A stretch of DNA of 64,000 nt. Origin: Candidatus Saccharicenans sp. Its GTDB lineage: Bacteria > Acidobacteriota > Aminicenantia > Aminicenantales > Saccharicenantaceae. The position numbers and the translations under genes were made by a program. Below the pieces are notes generated by a model. The model did no database searches, had not been told where the DNA came from, and saw nothing but the letters and a program-made list of their open reading frames with translations. How positions within the stretch are numbered: position 1 is the first letter of the stretch; each line of letters starts with the position of its first letter. Location: positions 369,932-433,931 of the forward strand of contig JANLFU010000001.1 in assembly GCA_024653215.1 (NCBI GenBank), read 5' to 3'. Positions 34,998 through 42,675 of the stretch are shown here, in pieces.

Positions 34998-35026
34998 TTG
35001 ACACAACCCGTTTTCAGGCCTAAATT
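34998..35026 (+). promoter_or_regulatory. Sigma70-like promoter P2 for the SpoIID-like gene
   Basis: TTGACA at 34998-35003, 17-base spacer, TAAATT at 35021-35026. The predicted start near 35034 leaves a leader of about 240 bases before ATG 35276. Confidence 0.6.
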
Positions 35027-35144
35027 ATGGTCAAGGGAACACAATATATTGTATAGGTAAAAGATGGTAGACTATATAGTGGTTTTTGCGGATATAATTA
35101 ATGGTTTCAACTCGCCCCATACCAGTTATTTCATCCTGCCCCCA

Positions 35145-35242
35145 GGCTTTGGCTTGACCCGTGGAAACGGAGGTTTTTATCGCGACGCCGGGAGAACCTC
35201 AGCGGGAGAAAGCCAGTAGGTCGTCTGCCCGAGTTAACGGGC
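35145..35242 (+). ncRNA. Structured leader RNA candidate upstream of the SpoIID-like gene
   Basis: Paired elements: closing stem GGCTTT (35145-35150) with AAAGCC (35209-35214); inside it CCGT-GGAA-ACGG (35159-35170, GNRA-type loop) and AGGTT (35171-35175) with AACCT (35195-35199). A separate hairpin GCCCG-AGTTAA-CGGGC follows at 35227-35242. Then A-rich sequence runs to the gene start. It does not match any riboswitch consensus I know. Structure and function are unproven. Confidence 0.4.
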
Positions 35243-35275
35243 CTGAGATAAAAATAAAAGGAAAAAAGGCTCAAA

Positions 35276-37504
35276 ATGAGAAAGCTTAGAGCTTTGAAAT
35301 ATTTTCTGGCCACTTTTCTGGCCCTGTTTTTTATCGCCGGAAAACCGCCTGAATTTGGCCGTGAAAGCAATTTTTTCCAGGGATACGTGATACCCCAGCC
35401 GGTGGTCAGAATTGGCTTGATCGTTGGGATGAAGGAGGCGGCCATCAGCTCTTCTTCCGGGATGAAAATCTACGAAATAGGCCGGGAATACAGGTTGCTG
35501 GCCGAGGACGCCGAGGAAGTGGTTATCAAGGTTGAGAAAGAAAAGCTGACCGAAAAATTCGTGCTGCTGATAACCCAGACCAGCGATTACCAGGAAGCCG
35601 AGCTCCTGGCTGCTGAACTCAGCCAGAAGTTGCCCGGCCAGGTTCTGGTGGAAGAAAAAGTAGAGGCCGGCAGCAAGCTATATCAGCTCAAGTACGGCGA
35701 ATTCCTGACCAGGGGACAGGCCCTGGAATCAATCAGGCTCCTGGATAGCCTGGGCTACCGGGATGTCTGGATCATCAGGGAAATAGTCAGTTTACCCGAA
35801 CCCGGCAACATCTGGCTCCAGGTCGACCATAAACTTCTGTCCTTCAATAAAGAAGCCGACCTGTATTTCATCCCGGCTTTTCCCGAGAGTTTCCTCCGGC
35901 TCAACGACCGCAGATACCGCGGTATTTTCCAGCTCAAGAATACCGGCCGCGGGCTGGCCCTGATCAACATCCTGAACCTGGAAGATTATCTTAAGGGCGT
36001 GGTGCCGCTGGAAATGTCGCCGGGGACTTTCAATGCCCTGGAAGCGCTAAAGGCCCAGGCGGTGGCGGCCAGGACCTATGCCCTCAAGAATCTTGGCCGC
36101 AACAGCAGTCTCGGCTTTGACCTGACCGATACCCAGAGCTCCCAGGTCTACGGCGGCCTGTCGGCCGAGCACCCCCTGAGCAACCAGGCGGTTGAAGAAA
36201 CGGCCGGCGAGGTCATTACCTATAAGAACGAACTGATTAACGCCCTTTATACCAGCACCTGTGGCGGTATGACCGAGGATGCTGAAAATATCTTTCCCGG
36301 GCGTCCGGTGCCATACCTTAAAAGCGTCAGCTGCACCCACGAAAAACAACCCGAATGGCGGCTGGAGACGGCCCGGGCCTATCCTGGAATCAGGATCAAG
36401 GGGCGGGATATATTGGCCGAGGTCTTTCCTCTGCTGGCTGCCGGGATAATTTCCCACAATTCTCCGGCTGACTATTTCGACCAGCCGGCAACCGGGGAGG
36501 AACTGGCCGGTTACCTCGGGCGGGTTAACGATTTCAGAAAGATCAATAACCCGGCTGACAGTCCCGGCCTGGAAAAATTGTCCCAGCTCAATTTCGTGGA
36601 GCTGGCCCACGTCCTGGTTGATTTCTTCGGCTGGCAGGACAAGACTGGCCTGCTGCTTCTTCCAGCCGAAGTGGAATTTCTGCTGAAGGACCAGCAGCGT
36701 CATAAAGACCTTAAGGAAGCTGACCGCAGGGCCCTGGCCTACCTGCTGCAATCGGGCATATATCCCAATTACCTGCGCGAGGATAATCTTTTCCGTCCGG
36801 TGACCAGGGCCGAGCTGGCCTTCATCCTGAAAAAGTCGCTGAGCTGGCTGGAAGACCTTTATCACCAGGGAACCTTTCTGGGGAAAAAGGGAGAACAGCT
36901 GGAAGTCATGGAAGGGAATAACCGCCGGTTGCTGTCCTGGCCGGCTGACGGCTACCTGCTGAGAAGCCTGGAGGAAGGCACTTTCCCGGCCAGGTCGCTC
37001 CTTCTTCTTGGCGGTGAAAAAATCAGGTGGATTGAAGCTGAAGGCCAGGTGCGGTTGCTGGAAGTCATGTATCCTCCCAACACCAATGTCCTGGACCGCA
37101 ATTCCCGCTACAATCGCTGGAACGTCAGGGTGGCCCGGGAAGAACTGGAAAAAAACATCCTGAAGTCCTATCCCCAGGTCGGAACGCTGTCTGACCTCAA
37201 GGTTCTGCAGAGGGGCAAATCGAACCGGGTGATTGAACTGCAGATTAGCGGTGAAAAGGGCTCGGTGGTGGTCCAGGGCCTGCGGGTACGCTGGGCGCTG
37301 AACCTGAAGGATACGCTCTTTTCCATCGACCGTGAATATGACCCTTCCGGCCGGCTGTCGCACTTCGTGTTCAGCGGCCGGGGCTGGGGGCACGGCGTTG
37401 GCCTGTGCCAGGTGGGCGCCTACGGCATGGCCCTGGCCGGGGCCGGCTACAAAGACATCCTCAGCCATTACTATAAAAATATAAAGATTGAAAAGATCCA
37501 CTGA
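35276..37504 (+). CDS. Secreted SPOR-SpoIID/LytB-domain protein (peptidoglycan-associated)
   Basis: A 742-residue exported protein. Signal segment MRKLRALKYFLATFLALFFIAGK; a SPOR-like region (about residues 96-170: LITQTSDYQEAELLAAELSQKLPGQVLVEE); then the SpoIID/LytB core LINILNLEDYLKGVVPLEMSP (about 225-245) with AQAVAARTYAL and STCGGMTED. In SpoIID, a lytic transglycosylase, acidic residues in such loops are catalytic; I cannot confirm them here. The conserved end GRGWGHGVGLCQVGAYGMA comes only at about 702-720. Between lies an insertion of roughly 300 residues, including an SLH-like stretch DRRALAYLLQSGIYPNYL with FRPVTRAELAFILKKSL. It likely acts on glycan strands of the cell wall. The long leader suggests RNA-level control. 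Confidence 0.82.
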   Translation: MRKLRALKYFLATFLALFFIAGKPPEFGRESNFFQGYVIPQPVVRIGLIVGMKEAAISSSSGMKIYEIGREYRLLAEDAEEVVIKVEKEKLTEKFVLLITQTSDYQEAELLAAELSQKLPGQVLVEEKVEAGSKLYQLKYGEFLTRGQALESIRLLDSLGYRDVWIIREIVSLPEPGNIWLQVDHKLLSFNKEADLYFIPAFPESFLRLNDRRYRGIFQLKNTGRGLALINILNLEDYLKGVVPLEMSPGTFNALEALKAQAVAARTYALKNLGRNSSLGFDLTDTQSSQVYGGLSAEHPLSNQAVEETAGEVITYKNELINALYTSTCGGMTEDAENIFPGRPVPYLKSVSCTHEKQPEWRLETARAYPGIRIKGRDILAEVFPLLAAGIISHNSPADYFDQPATGEELAGYLGRVNDFRKINNPADSPGLEKLSQLNFVELAHVLVDFFGWQDKTGLLLLPAEVEFLLKDQQRHKDLKEADRRALAYLLQSGIYPNYLREDNLFRPVTRAELAFILKKSLSWLEDLYHQGTFLGKKGEQLEVMEGNNRRLLSWPADGYLLRSLEEGTFPARSLLLLGGEKIRWIEAEGQVRLLEVMYPPNTNVLDRNSRYNRWNVRVAREELEKNILKSYPQVGTLSDLKVLQRGKSNRVIELQISGEKGSVVVQGLRVRWALNLKDTLFSIDREYDPSGRLSHFVFSGRGWGHGVGLCQVGAYGMALAGAGYKDILSHYYKNIKIEKIH

Positions 37505-37530
37505 AAAATTCCCTCCCACCAGGTCCTGAG

Positions 37531-37559
37531 TTGACAATATCCCGGATCCGTTGTAGATA
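37531..37559 (+). promoter_or_regulatory. Sigma70-like promoter for uppP
   Basis: TTGACA at 37531-37536, 17-base spacer, TAGATA at 37554-37559. The ATG of uppP lies about 40 bases downstream of the predicted start. Confidence 0.6.
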
Positions 37560-37604
37560 AGTGTTTCGCCGTCTGCTTCGGGCTGACCATTAAGAGGCTG
37601 AGAT

Positions 37605-38384
37605 ATGAACTATTTGCAGGCGCTGGTGCTAGGTCTTCTTCAGGGCCTGGGAGAATTCCTGCCGATTTCCAGTTCGGCTCACCTGGTTATAGGTCCCTAT
37701 TTTTTCAACTGGAACTACCAGGGGCTGCAGTATGATGTGATGCTGCACCTGGGGACGCTGCTGGCCATTGTCTCCTATTTCTGGAAAGACTGGATTAAGA
37801 TAATCGCCGACGGCTTCACCAGGCCGAAGGAAAAAGAAGGACGTTTTCTCTGGTACGTGCTGCTGGCCACGGTTCCCGGGGCCCTGGCCGGGTATTTCCT
37901 GGAAGAGAAAGCCGAAACCGTCTTCCGGGAGCCACAGGTAATAGCCGGCAGCCTGATTTTCTTCTCCATTTTTATTTTTCTGGCTGACCGATTGAGCAGG
38001 AGCCAGAAGGGGCTGGATGAACTCAAGCTGATCGATGTTCTGCTCATCGGCCTGGCCCAGAGCCTGGCCATCGTGCCGGGAGCTTCGCGCTCCGGGATGA
38101 CCATCATGATGGCCCTTTTCCTGGGCTACCGGCGCCAGGCGGCAGCCAGGTTTTCTTTCCTGCTGGCCACACCGCTGATCGTGGGTGCCGCCCTCTTGGA
38201 AGTTCCCAGGATAGCCCTGTCGGAAATAAATGGCCCCTTTATCGTTGGCTTCCTGTCCTCGGCCCTGTTCGGTTTTCTGTCGATCGGGTTCCTGCTTTCC
38301 TTCCTGCGGACTAGGAACCTGGTGCCATTTGTCCTCTACCGACTGGGGCTGGCCCTGCTGATCCTGCTCAAGTATTTTCTGTAA
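37605..38384 (+). CDS. uppP: Undecaprenyl-diphosphatase (BacA type)
   Basis: A 259-residue membrane enzyme that dephosphorylates undecaprenyl diphosphate, recycling the peptidoglycan lipid carrier. Conserved motifs are LQGLGEFLPISSSAHLV (canonical form QGxTEFLPISSSGHL; the Gly-Glu and the Ser-Ser-Ala here are minor variants) and AIVPGASRSGMTIMMALFLGYRR (PGxSRSG). Seven to eight hydrophobic segments are visible. It sits right after the SpoIID-like wall protein and has its own promoter, which matches a peptidoglycan theme. Length is standard. Confidence 0.95.
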   Translation: MNYLQALVLGLLQGLGEFLPISSSAHLVIGPYFFNWNYQGLQYDVMLHLGTLLAIVSYFWKDWIKIIADGFTRPKEKEGRFLWYVLLATVPGALAGYFLEEKAETVFREPQVIAGSLIFFSIFIFLADRLSRSQKGLDELKLIDVLLIGLAQSLAIVPGASRSGMTIMMALFLGYRRQAAARFSFLLATPLIVGAALLEVPRIALSEINGPFIVGFLSSALFGFLSIGFLLSFLRTRNLVPFVLYRLGLALLILLKYFL

Positions 38385-38385
38385 A

Positions 38386-38414
38386 TTGACTTGCGCTGGC
38401 ATCTCCCCTAAAAT
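38386..38414 (+). promoter_or_regulatory. Sigma70-like promoter for speE
   Basis: TTGACT at 38386-38391 (overlapping the uppP end), 17-base spacer, TAAAAT at 38409-38414. A TGGAGGAT ribosome-binding site at 38439-38446 precedes the GTG start. Confidence 0.65.
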
Positions 38415-38449
38415 ACAGCTTAACTTCATCATCTTTCCTGGAGGATACG

Positions 38450-39304
38450 GTGAAAAATTCAGCTCTTTCATCTGACCGAAAAGAGGCCCGCGAGTACCAG
38501 ACGACTTCCTCAGGCCTTTTCTTCAAGGCCAAAAAAGTTCTTTTTGAAAAGAAATCGGCCTTTCAGAAGATAGAGATCATCGAAAACGATTTTTATGGCC
38601 GGGTACTGTTCCTGGATGGTCTGGTCCAGACCACCGAAAAAGATGAGTTTTTCTACCACGAGATGCTGGTCCATCCGGCTCTGGGCTGCCTGCCGCACCC
38701 GGAAAAAGTGCTGATAATAGGCGGGGGAGACGGCGGGGCCTTGAGGGAAGTGCTGAAACACCCGGTCAGGAAGGCCTGGCTGGTGGAGATAGACCAGGAA
38801 GTCATCCGGGCCTGCGAGAGATACTTCCCCTGGCTCGAAGCCGCCCTGTCCGACCCCCGGGCCGAGCTGGCCATTGCTGACGGCTTTGATTTCATCCAGA
38901 AGACCAGCGAACGCTTCGAGGCTATCATCGTCGATTCTTCCGACCCGGTCGGACCTTCGGCCATCCTGCACGCCCGCGATTTTTATTCAAAGCTTAAAAA
39001 GGTGCTGAAACCCGGCGGTGTCATCGTGGCCCAGGCCGGCTCCCAGCTCCTCCACCTAAAAGAACACGGGCAGAAGGCCCGGTTTCTGAAGAAAATGTTC
39101 CGGTATTCCAGCTTTTACTCGGCGCCGGTGCCAACCTACCCGGTTGGAACCTGGTGTTATACCTTCCTTTCGGACAGGGTTGACCCGCTGAAGGTTAAAA
39201 AGCTGAGAGTACCGGGCGGCCTGAAATATTTCAACGAGGAAATCTTCCGGGCCAGTTTTGCCCAGCCAGCCTTTTTCCAGCAGGCCCTGAGAAGTTCAAA
39301 ATAA
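38450..39304 (+). CDS. speE: Polyamine aminopropyltransferase (spermidine synthase)
   Basis: A 284-residue enzyme that transfers an aminopropyl group from decarboxylated SAM to putrescine. GTG is the start, with a strong GGAGG just upstream. Signature regions: FQKIEIIENDFYGRVLFLDGLVQTTEKDEFFYHEMLVHPAL, KVLIIGGGDGGALREVLKHP, the SAM-binding acidic VEIDQEVIRACERYFP, and AIIVDSSDPVGPSAILHARDFY. The catalytic Asp of VDSSDP is present. speD and speAB are not in the window. Confidence 0.95.
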   Translation: MKNSALSSDRKEAREYQTTSSGLFFKAKKVLFEKKSAFQKIEIIENDFYGRVLFLDGLVQTTEKDEFFYHEMLVHPALGCLPHPEKVLIIGGGDGGALREVLKHPVRKAWLVEIDQEVIRACERYFPWLEAALSDPRAELAIADGFDFIQKTSERFEAIIVDSSDPVGPSAILHARDFYSKLKKVLKPGGVIVAQAGSQLLHLKEHGQKARFLKKMFRYSSFYSAPVPTYPVGTWCYTFLSDRVDPLKVKKLRVPGGLKYFNEEIFRASFAQPAFFQQALRSSK

Positions 39305-39414
39305 TTAAGCCGGCGAATAAAGGCAAAGTGAATCCGACCCCAGCTCGCCAGAGTTAGCCTGAATAATAATTCCGGAAAAGAGTCTGAATTCTCTCTTCTG
39401 TTCTGGTGTCGAAC

Positions 39415-40461
39415 CTACTTTTTCGGGGCCTGGTCCAGGATTTTTTTAAGCAGTTTCTTGTCTTTGGGAAACTGGCCGACCGACGGCAGCCGCTCAAGAA
39501 GCAAAGCCCAGTTGCGGTCCAGGGCAAAGACCTTTTTGAACAGCGGCAGGCTGTCTTCCACCCGGCCGGTCGAAGCCATGGTGACCGCCGGCCAGAAAAT
39601 CATCTCCGGGTTGCCGCTGTAAAGTTCCATGGCCCGGTTGTATTCTTTCATGGCCTCTTCAACCTTGTTTTCGGTCAGCAGCTCATCACCGCGGTTCATG
39701 TGGTTGTAGGCCTTGGCAATTAAAACCAGCCTTTTCATTTCCTCAATTGGCTCCGGGTGGTCCTCAATCCGCAGGTCGTAAACCCGGTCCTTCCACCAGA
39801 CTCCGGAGCTTTTCCCGCTGACCACCAGGATGGCGGCCGATTGCCGGCCCCTGATGTCGCCGCCCTCTTTTTCCGCGGCTTCCAGGGCGGCCAGCAGCCT
39901 GTCCACCAGTTCTCCCTTTGTCGCCTGGTAGGCCCTGGCCATGGCTTCCCAGACGGTGTTCTTGAGCATCATGTTGGCCTGGCAGGAAAAGCCGTCCCCC
40001 TTGAAATGCCCGGCCTCGGCGATGCAGTTCCTGCCGGTATGGACAGCTACCCGTCCCGTGGCATCGACCATGGCTACCTGGCGGACTTCAGGCGTGCGGT
40101 CGGACTTGAGCAGTCCATTTAAGGCCTCTTCGGCGCTCTTCCCGGCCCGCATCATCTCCAGGCCCAGGGCCCCGTAGGATGGGTCGACGAAAGACTGGGT
40201 GGCCACCGCTCCCACGCCCGAGGCTGCCCAGCTGACGATGCTGCCCACCGAAAACCAGTGTGACTGCACGGCCACGCCCAGCTCGCCGGTTTCCCGGTCA
40301 TAGGCCACGATGGAATAGGTGGTCACCGGCCTCAGGTTCTTCAGGGCAGGGTTGTCCGCGGCCGGAAAGGAAAAAGCCAAGAAACTCAGACAAAAAGCCA
40401 CAACCGTAATTAAAAACACAATAACTGGCCAGTTGGCCCTGGTGAGGTGAATTCTGCTCAT
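39415..40461 (-). CDS. DUF1028-family secreted protein with C-terminal TPR-like region
   Basis: A 348-residue protein. A hydrophobic N-terminal segment (VIVFLITVVAFCLSFLAF) leads to TTYSIVAYDRETGELGVAVQSHWFSVGSIVSWAASGVGAVATQSF, the DUF1028 signature (an Ntn-hydrolase-like fold of unknown activity). The C-terminal 100 residues (KAYNHMNRGDELLTENKVEEAMKEYNRAMELY) look like tetratricopeptide helices, common in longer DUF1028 proteins. An ATCTGGAGGAAGGC site precedes the ATG. It converges on speE. Function is not established. Confidence 0.85.
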   Translation of the reverse strand: MSRIHLTRANWPVIVFLITVVAFCLSFLAFSFPAADNPALKNLRPVTTYSIVAYDRETGELGVAVQSHWFSVGSIVSWAASGVGAVATQSFVDPSYGALGLEMMRAGKSAEEALNGLLKSDRTPEVRQVAMVDATGRVAVHTGRNCIAEAGHFKGDGFSCQANMMLKNTVWEAMARAYQATKGELVDRLLAALEAAEKEGGDIRGRQSAAILVVSGKSSGVWWKDRVYDLRIEDHPEPIEEMKRLVLIAKAYNHMNRGDELLTENKVEEAMKEYNRAMELYSGNPEMIFWPAVTMASTGRVEDSLPLFKKVFALDRNWALLLERLPSVGQFPKDKKLLKKILDQAPKK

Positions 40462-41042
40462 GCCTTCCTCCAGATCATGGTATTTTCATAATCATTTTTA
40501 ATAATTCTCCAGATTTTTCCAACAGGAATTTTTTCTCGTGGCCAGGAGAAGTTACTTATGATGAAAATGAAAATCCTTAGAATGGGCAAAAAACTTGTTC
40601 TTGGAAAGATTCGGGACTGATAATTCCCTCGTTTGATAACTCTGCTGGAATACTTCAGTGTGGCCATTTCTTTCAGTACCGGCCGCCGGGCCAATACCCA
40701 ATTCCCAGGCTGGAGAAATAGAGGAAGTGTCCCCCGGGAACTTAAGGCAAGTGCCACAGCGCGGCTCTGGCGGTTAAGGCAGGGGAAATCTCAGGATCAT
40801 AAGTTGCTTTGGTGATGAAAACTTAATGGCTAAAATGGCGGGAAGGGCTGGGCCAGACCAGTAGCTGTCAGTTGCTTACCAGAAAGCAAGGGGCAGGGGG
40901 ATGACCGGACGAACTGAAAATTACAAAAAGCTTTCCTGGGCAGGGAAATGGCCTGAAAAGAAGCAAAAAATTAAAAAAATCTCTGTCCGGGCAGGAGGGA
41001 GTCTATTCGCGGAGAAGAGTTTATGAATTTACCCTGAAAGAA
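40462..41042. other. Intergenic region, no gene seen
   Basis: About 580 bases without a convincing reading frame on either strand. The only frames are short, lack ribosome-binding sites and have no recognisable motif. The segment near 40480-40520 is AT-rich and is the likely promoter area of the DUF1028 gene. I see no tRNA, repeat or mobile-element signature. Confidence 0.65.
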
Positions 41043-41076
41043 AAAGGGGGAAAGGCACTCTGGCCTTTCCCCCTTT
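41043..41076 (-). terminator. Rho-independent terminator for the 124-aa protein gene
   Basis: AAAGGGGGAAAGGC (41043-41056) pairs perfectly with GCCTTTCCCCCTTT (41063-41076): a 14-bp stem with a 6-base loop. On the minus strand it is followed by a TTCTTTC tail, so it closes the leftward gene that ends at 41095. Confidence 0.85.
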
Positions 41077-41094
41077 CTTCAGTTCTTTCCGGTC

Positions 41095-41469
41095 TCAGCC
41101 GGTCTTTCTGACGGCTTTCCAGGTGGCCGTGCCGAAATTACCCATCTCCACTTCGCCGGTGATGGTGTTGGCGTCCTGGATCTTGCCCTTATAGGTCATG
41201 GTGAAAGACCCCTGGGGTCCTTCCCGGGTGATCGACCATTCAATGGCATCGCCCTTGACCGTTCCCTCGCCGGTGATTTCGCCGCCGCGCATGCCCTGCA
41301 TGGTCACGGTCAGTTTTTCACCTTCCTGGACGAACTTGATGTCGCTGGTGCGTTCGCCGCGGGGGGTGGTGATGGTGAAGCTCCAGTCTCCGGTCACGTT
41401 GACCTGGGCAGCCACGGCCAGCAGGCCGCTTACCGCCACGATCAGGAAAAGAAGGCAGGCTTTTTTCAT
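41095..41469 (-). CDS. Small secreted beta-rich protein, function unknown
   Basis: A 124-residue exported protein with signal peptide MKKACLLFLIVAVSGLLAVAA. The mature part has alternating strands (VNVTGDWSFTITTPRGERTSDIKFVQEGEKLTVTMQG and DAIEWSITREGPQGSFTMTYKGKIQD), with a pattern of small lipocalin-like or single-sheet proteins that is often repeated in this kind of genome. An AAGGAGGAC site precedes the ATG, and a strong terminator follows, so the gene is real and monocistronic. No family assignment is offered. Confidence 0.75.
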   Translation of the reverse strand: MKKACLLFLIVAVSGLLAVAAQVNVTGDWSFTITTPRGERTSDIKFVQEGEKLTVTMQGMRGGEITGEGTVKGDAIEWSITREGPQGSFTMTYKGKIQDANTITGEVEMGNFGTATWKAVRKTG

Positions 41470-41534
41470 TTTAGTCCTCCTTTATCTTTTGACGCTTCTC
41501 TGCCGCTTTTCTTCCATAAAAATTTTTGCCGATT

Positions 41535-42515
41535 TTATGGGTATTTCAGCTTACCCTGTCGCTGCTTTTCTCCCAGCACCCGGAGCATGTCGGCGGTCAT
41601 GGCCGCCAGGTCGTAATCTGGCTTCCAGCCCCATTCTTCCCGGGCCGCGCTGTCGTCGATTGATTCCGGCCAGCTGTCGGCAATGGCCTGGCGGAAGTCA
41701 GGCCGGTAGTCCACCTCAAAATCGGGCAGGTGTTTCTTGATTTCCGCGGCCAGCTCGGCGGCCGAGAAGGACATGGCCGTGACGTTGAAACTGGAGTGGT
41801 GTTTCAGGCGAGAAAAATCGGCGGCCATCAGCTCAATTATTGACTTCAGGCAATCGGGCATGTACATCATCGGTAGCCTGGTTTCCGGCTTGAGGAAGCA
41901 GGTATAGCGGCGGTTGATTATGGCCTCGTAAAATATGGCCACGGCGTAGTCGGTGGTTCCGCCGCCTGGCAGGGTTTCATTGCTGATAATCCCGGGAAAA
42001 CGGCAGCCCCGGACATCGAGGTTATACTTTCTGACATAATAATCGCACAGGTGCTCTCCGGCCACCTTGGTCACCCCGTAAATGGTGGTGGGACTGAGGA
42101 CGGTATCCTGGGGGGTGTTGACCCGTGGCGTGGCCGGGCCGAAGACGGCAATGGAGCTGGGGCAGAAGACCTGCCTGACCCCGAGCTCCCTGGAAGCCTC
42201 CAGAATGTTGTAAAGGCCGTTGATATTAACTTCCCAGGCCTTCTGGGGAAACTTTTCGCCGGTGGCCGAGAGGATGGCCGCCAGGTGGTAGATGACCTTG
42301 ACCCGGTACCTCTGGACCAGCTGGCCTATTTCCTGGCGGCTGGTCACGTCCAGCTTTTCGAAGGGCCCTGAATTTTCCAGGGCCGGGGACGGCCGGGCCA
42401 CGTCCGAGGCGATTACCTTATCATTTCCGTAAATCTTCCTCAGGGCTGGAACCAGCTCGGAACCAATCTGTCCGGAAGCGCCGGTGACCAGGATAGTCTC
42501 GGTTTCAGGGGTCAT
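41535..42515 (-). CDS. L-threonine 3-dehydrogenase, SDR (epimerase) type
   Basis: A 326-residue NAD-dependent enzyme of the extended SDR family. It resembles the mammalian/Flavobacterium-type threonine dehydrogenase, which oxidises L-threonine to 2-amino-3-ketobutyrate. The NAD site is ILVTGASGQIGSELVPALRKIYGNDKVIASD, and the catalytic Tyr-x-x-x-Lys is YGVTKVAGEHLCDYY. FGPATPRVNTPQDTVLSPTTIYG and GGGTTDYAVAIFYEAI are also conserved in that subfamily. A CGAGGAGC site precedes the ATG. The partner 2-amino-3-ketobutyrate CoA ligase (kbl) is not adjacent. It is divergent from the ammonia-lyase gene. Confidence 0.9.
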   Translation of the reverse strand: MTPETETILVTGASGQIGSELVPALRKIYGNDKVIASDVARPSPALENSGPFEKLDVTSRQEIGQLVQRYRVKVIYHLAAILSATGEKFPQKAWEVNINGLYNILEASRELGVRQVFCPSSIAVFGPATPRVNTPQDTVLSPTTIYGVTKVAGEHLCDYYVRKYNLDVRGCRFPGIISNETLPGGGTTDYAVAIFYEAIINRRYTCFLKPETRLPMMYMPDCLKSIIELMAADFSRLKHHSSFNVTAMSFSAAELAAEIKKHLPDFEVDYRPDFRQAIADSWPESIDDSAAREEWGWKPDYDLAAMTADMLRVLGEKQRQGKLKYP

Positions 42516-42675
42516 CTTAGCTCCTCGTATCCTGTGGAATTAAGAATAAAATCTTATATCCTGACGGGGGCCGGATGTCAATAAAACCGAGAAAATTCTT
42601 TCCAGTCTTGCCTTTATCGGCGACTTCCTATAAATTTTATACCTGTCCATGAATACCCGAAAACAGGAGGACCTG

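Larger units (their letters stand above)
34771..35275 (+). other. Long intergenic leader region, no protein gene
   Basis: These 505 bases hold two promoter candidates, two short palindromes (ACAATATATTGT at 35041-35052 and ACTATATAGT at 35071-35080), a hairpin at 34963-34983 and a structured segment at 35145-35242. No convincing protein gene is present on either strand. Confidence 0.75.

Noticed and set aside
34925..35275. Known riboswitch (cyclic di-AMP ydaO, cyclic di-GMP, cobalamin, TPP)
   Set aside because: The consensus motifs of these classes are absent; only the general structured look and wall-gene context fit.
40458..40757. 99-codon minus-strand frame in the gap after the DUF1028 gene
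   Set aside because: Overlaps the promoter area of the DUF1028 gene, has no ribosome-binding site and no domain-like composition.
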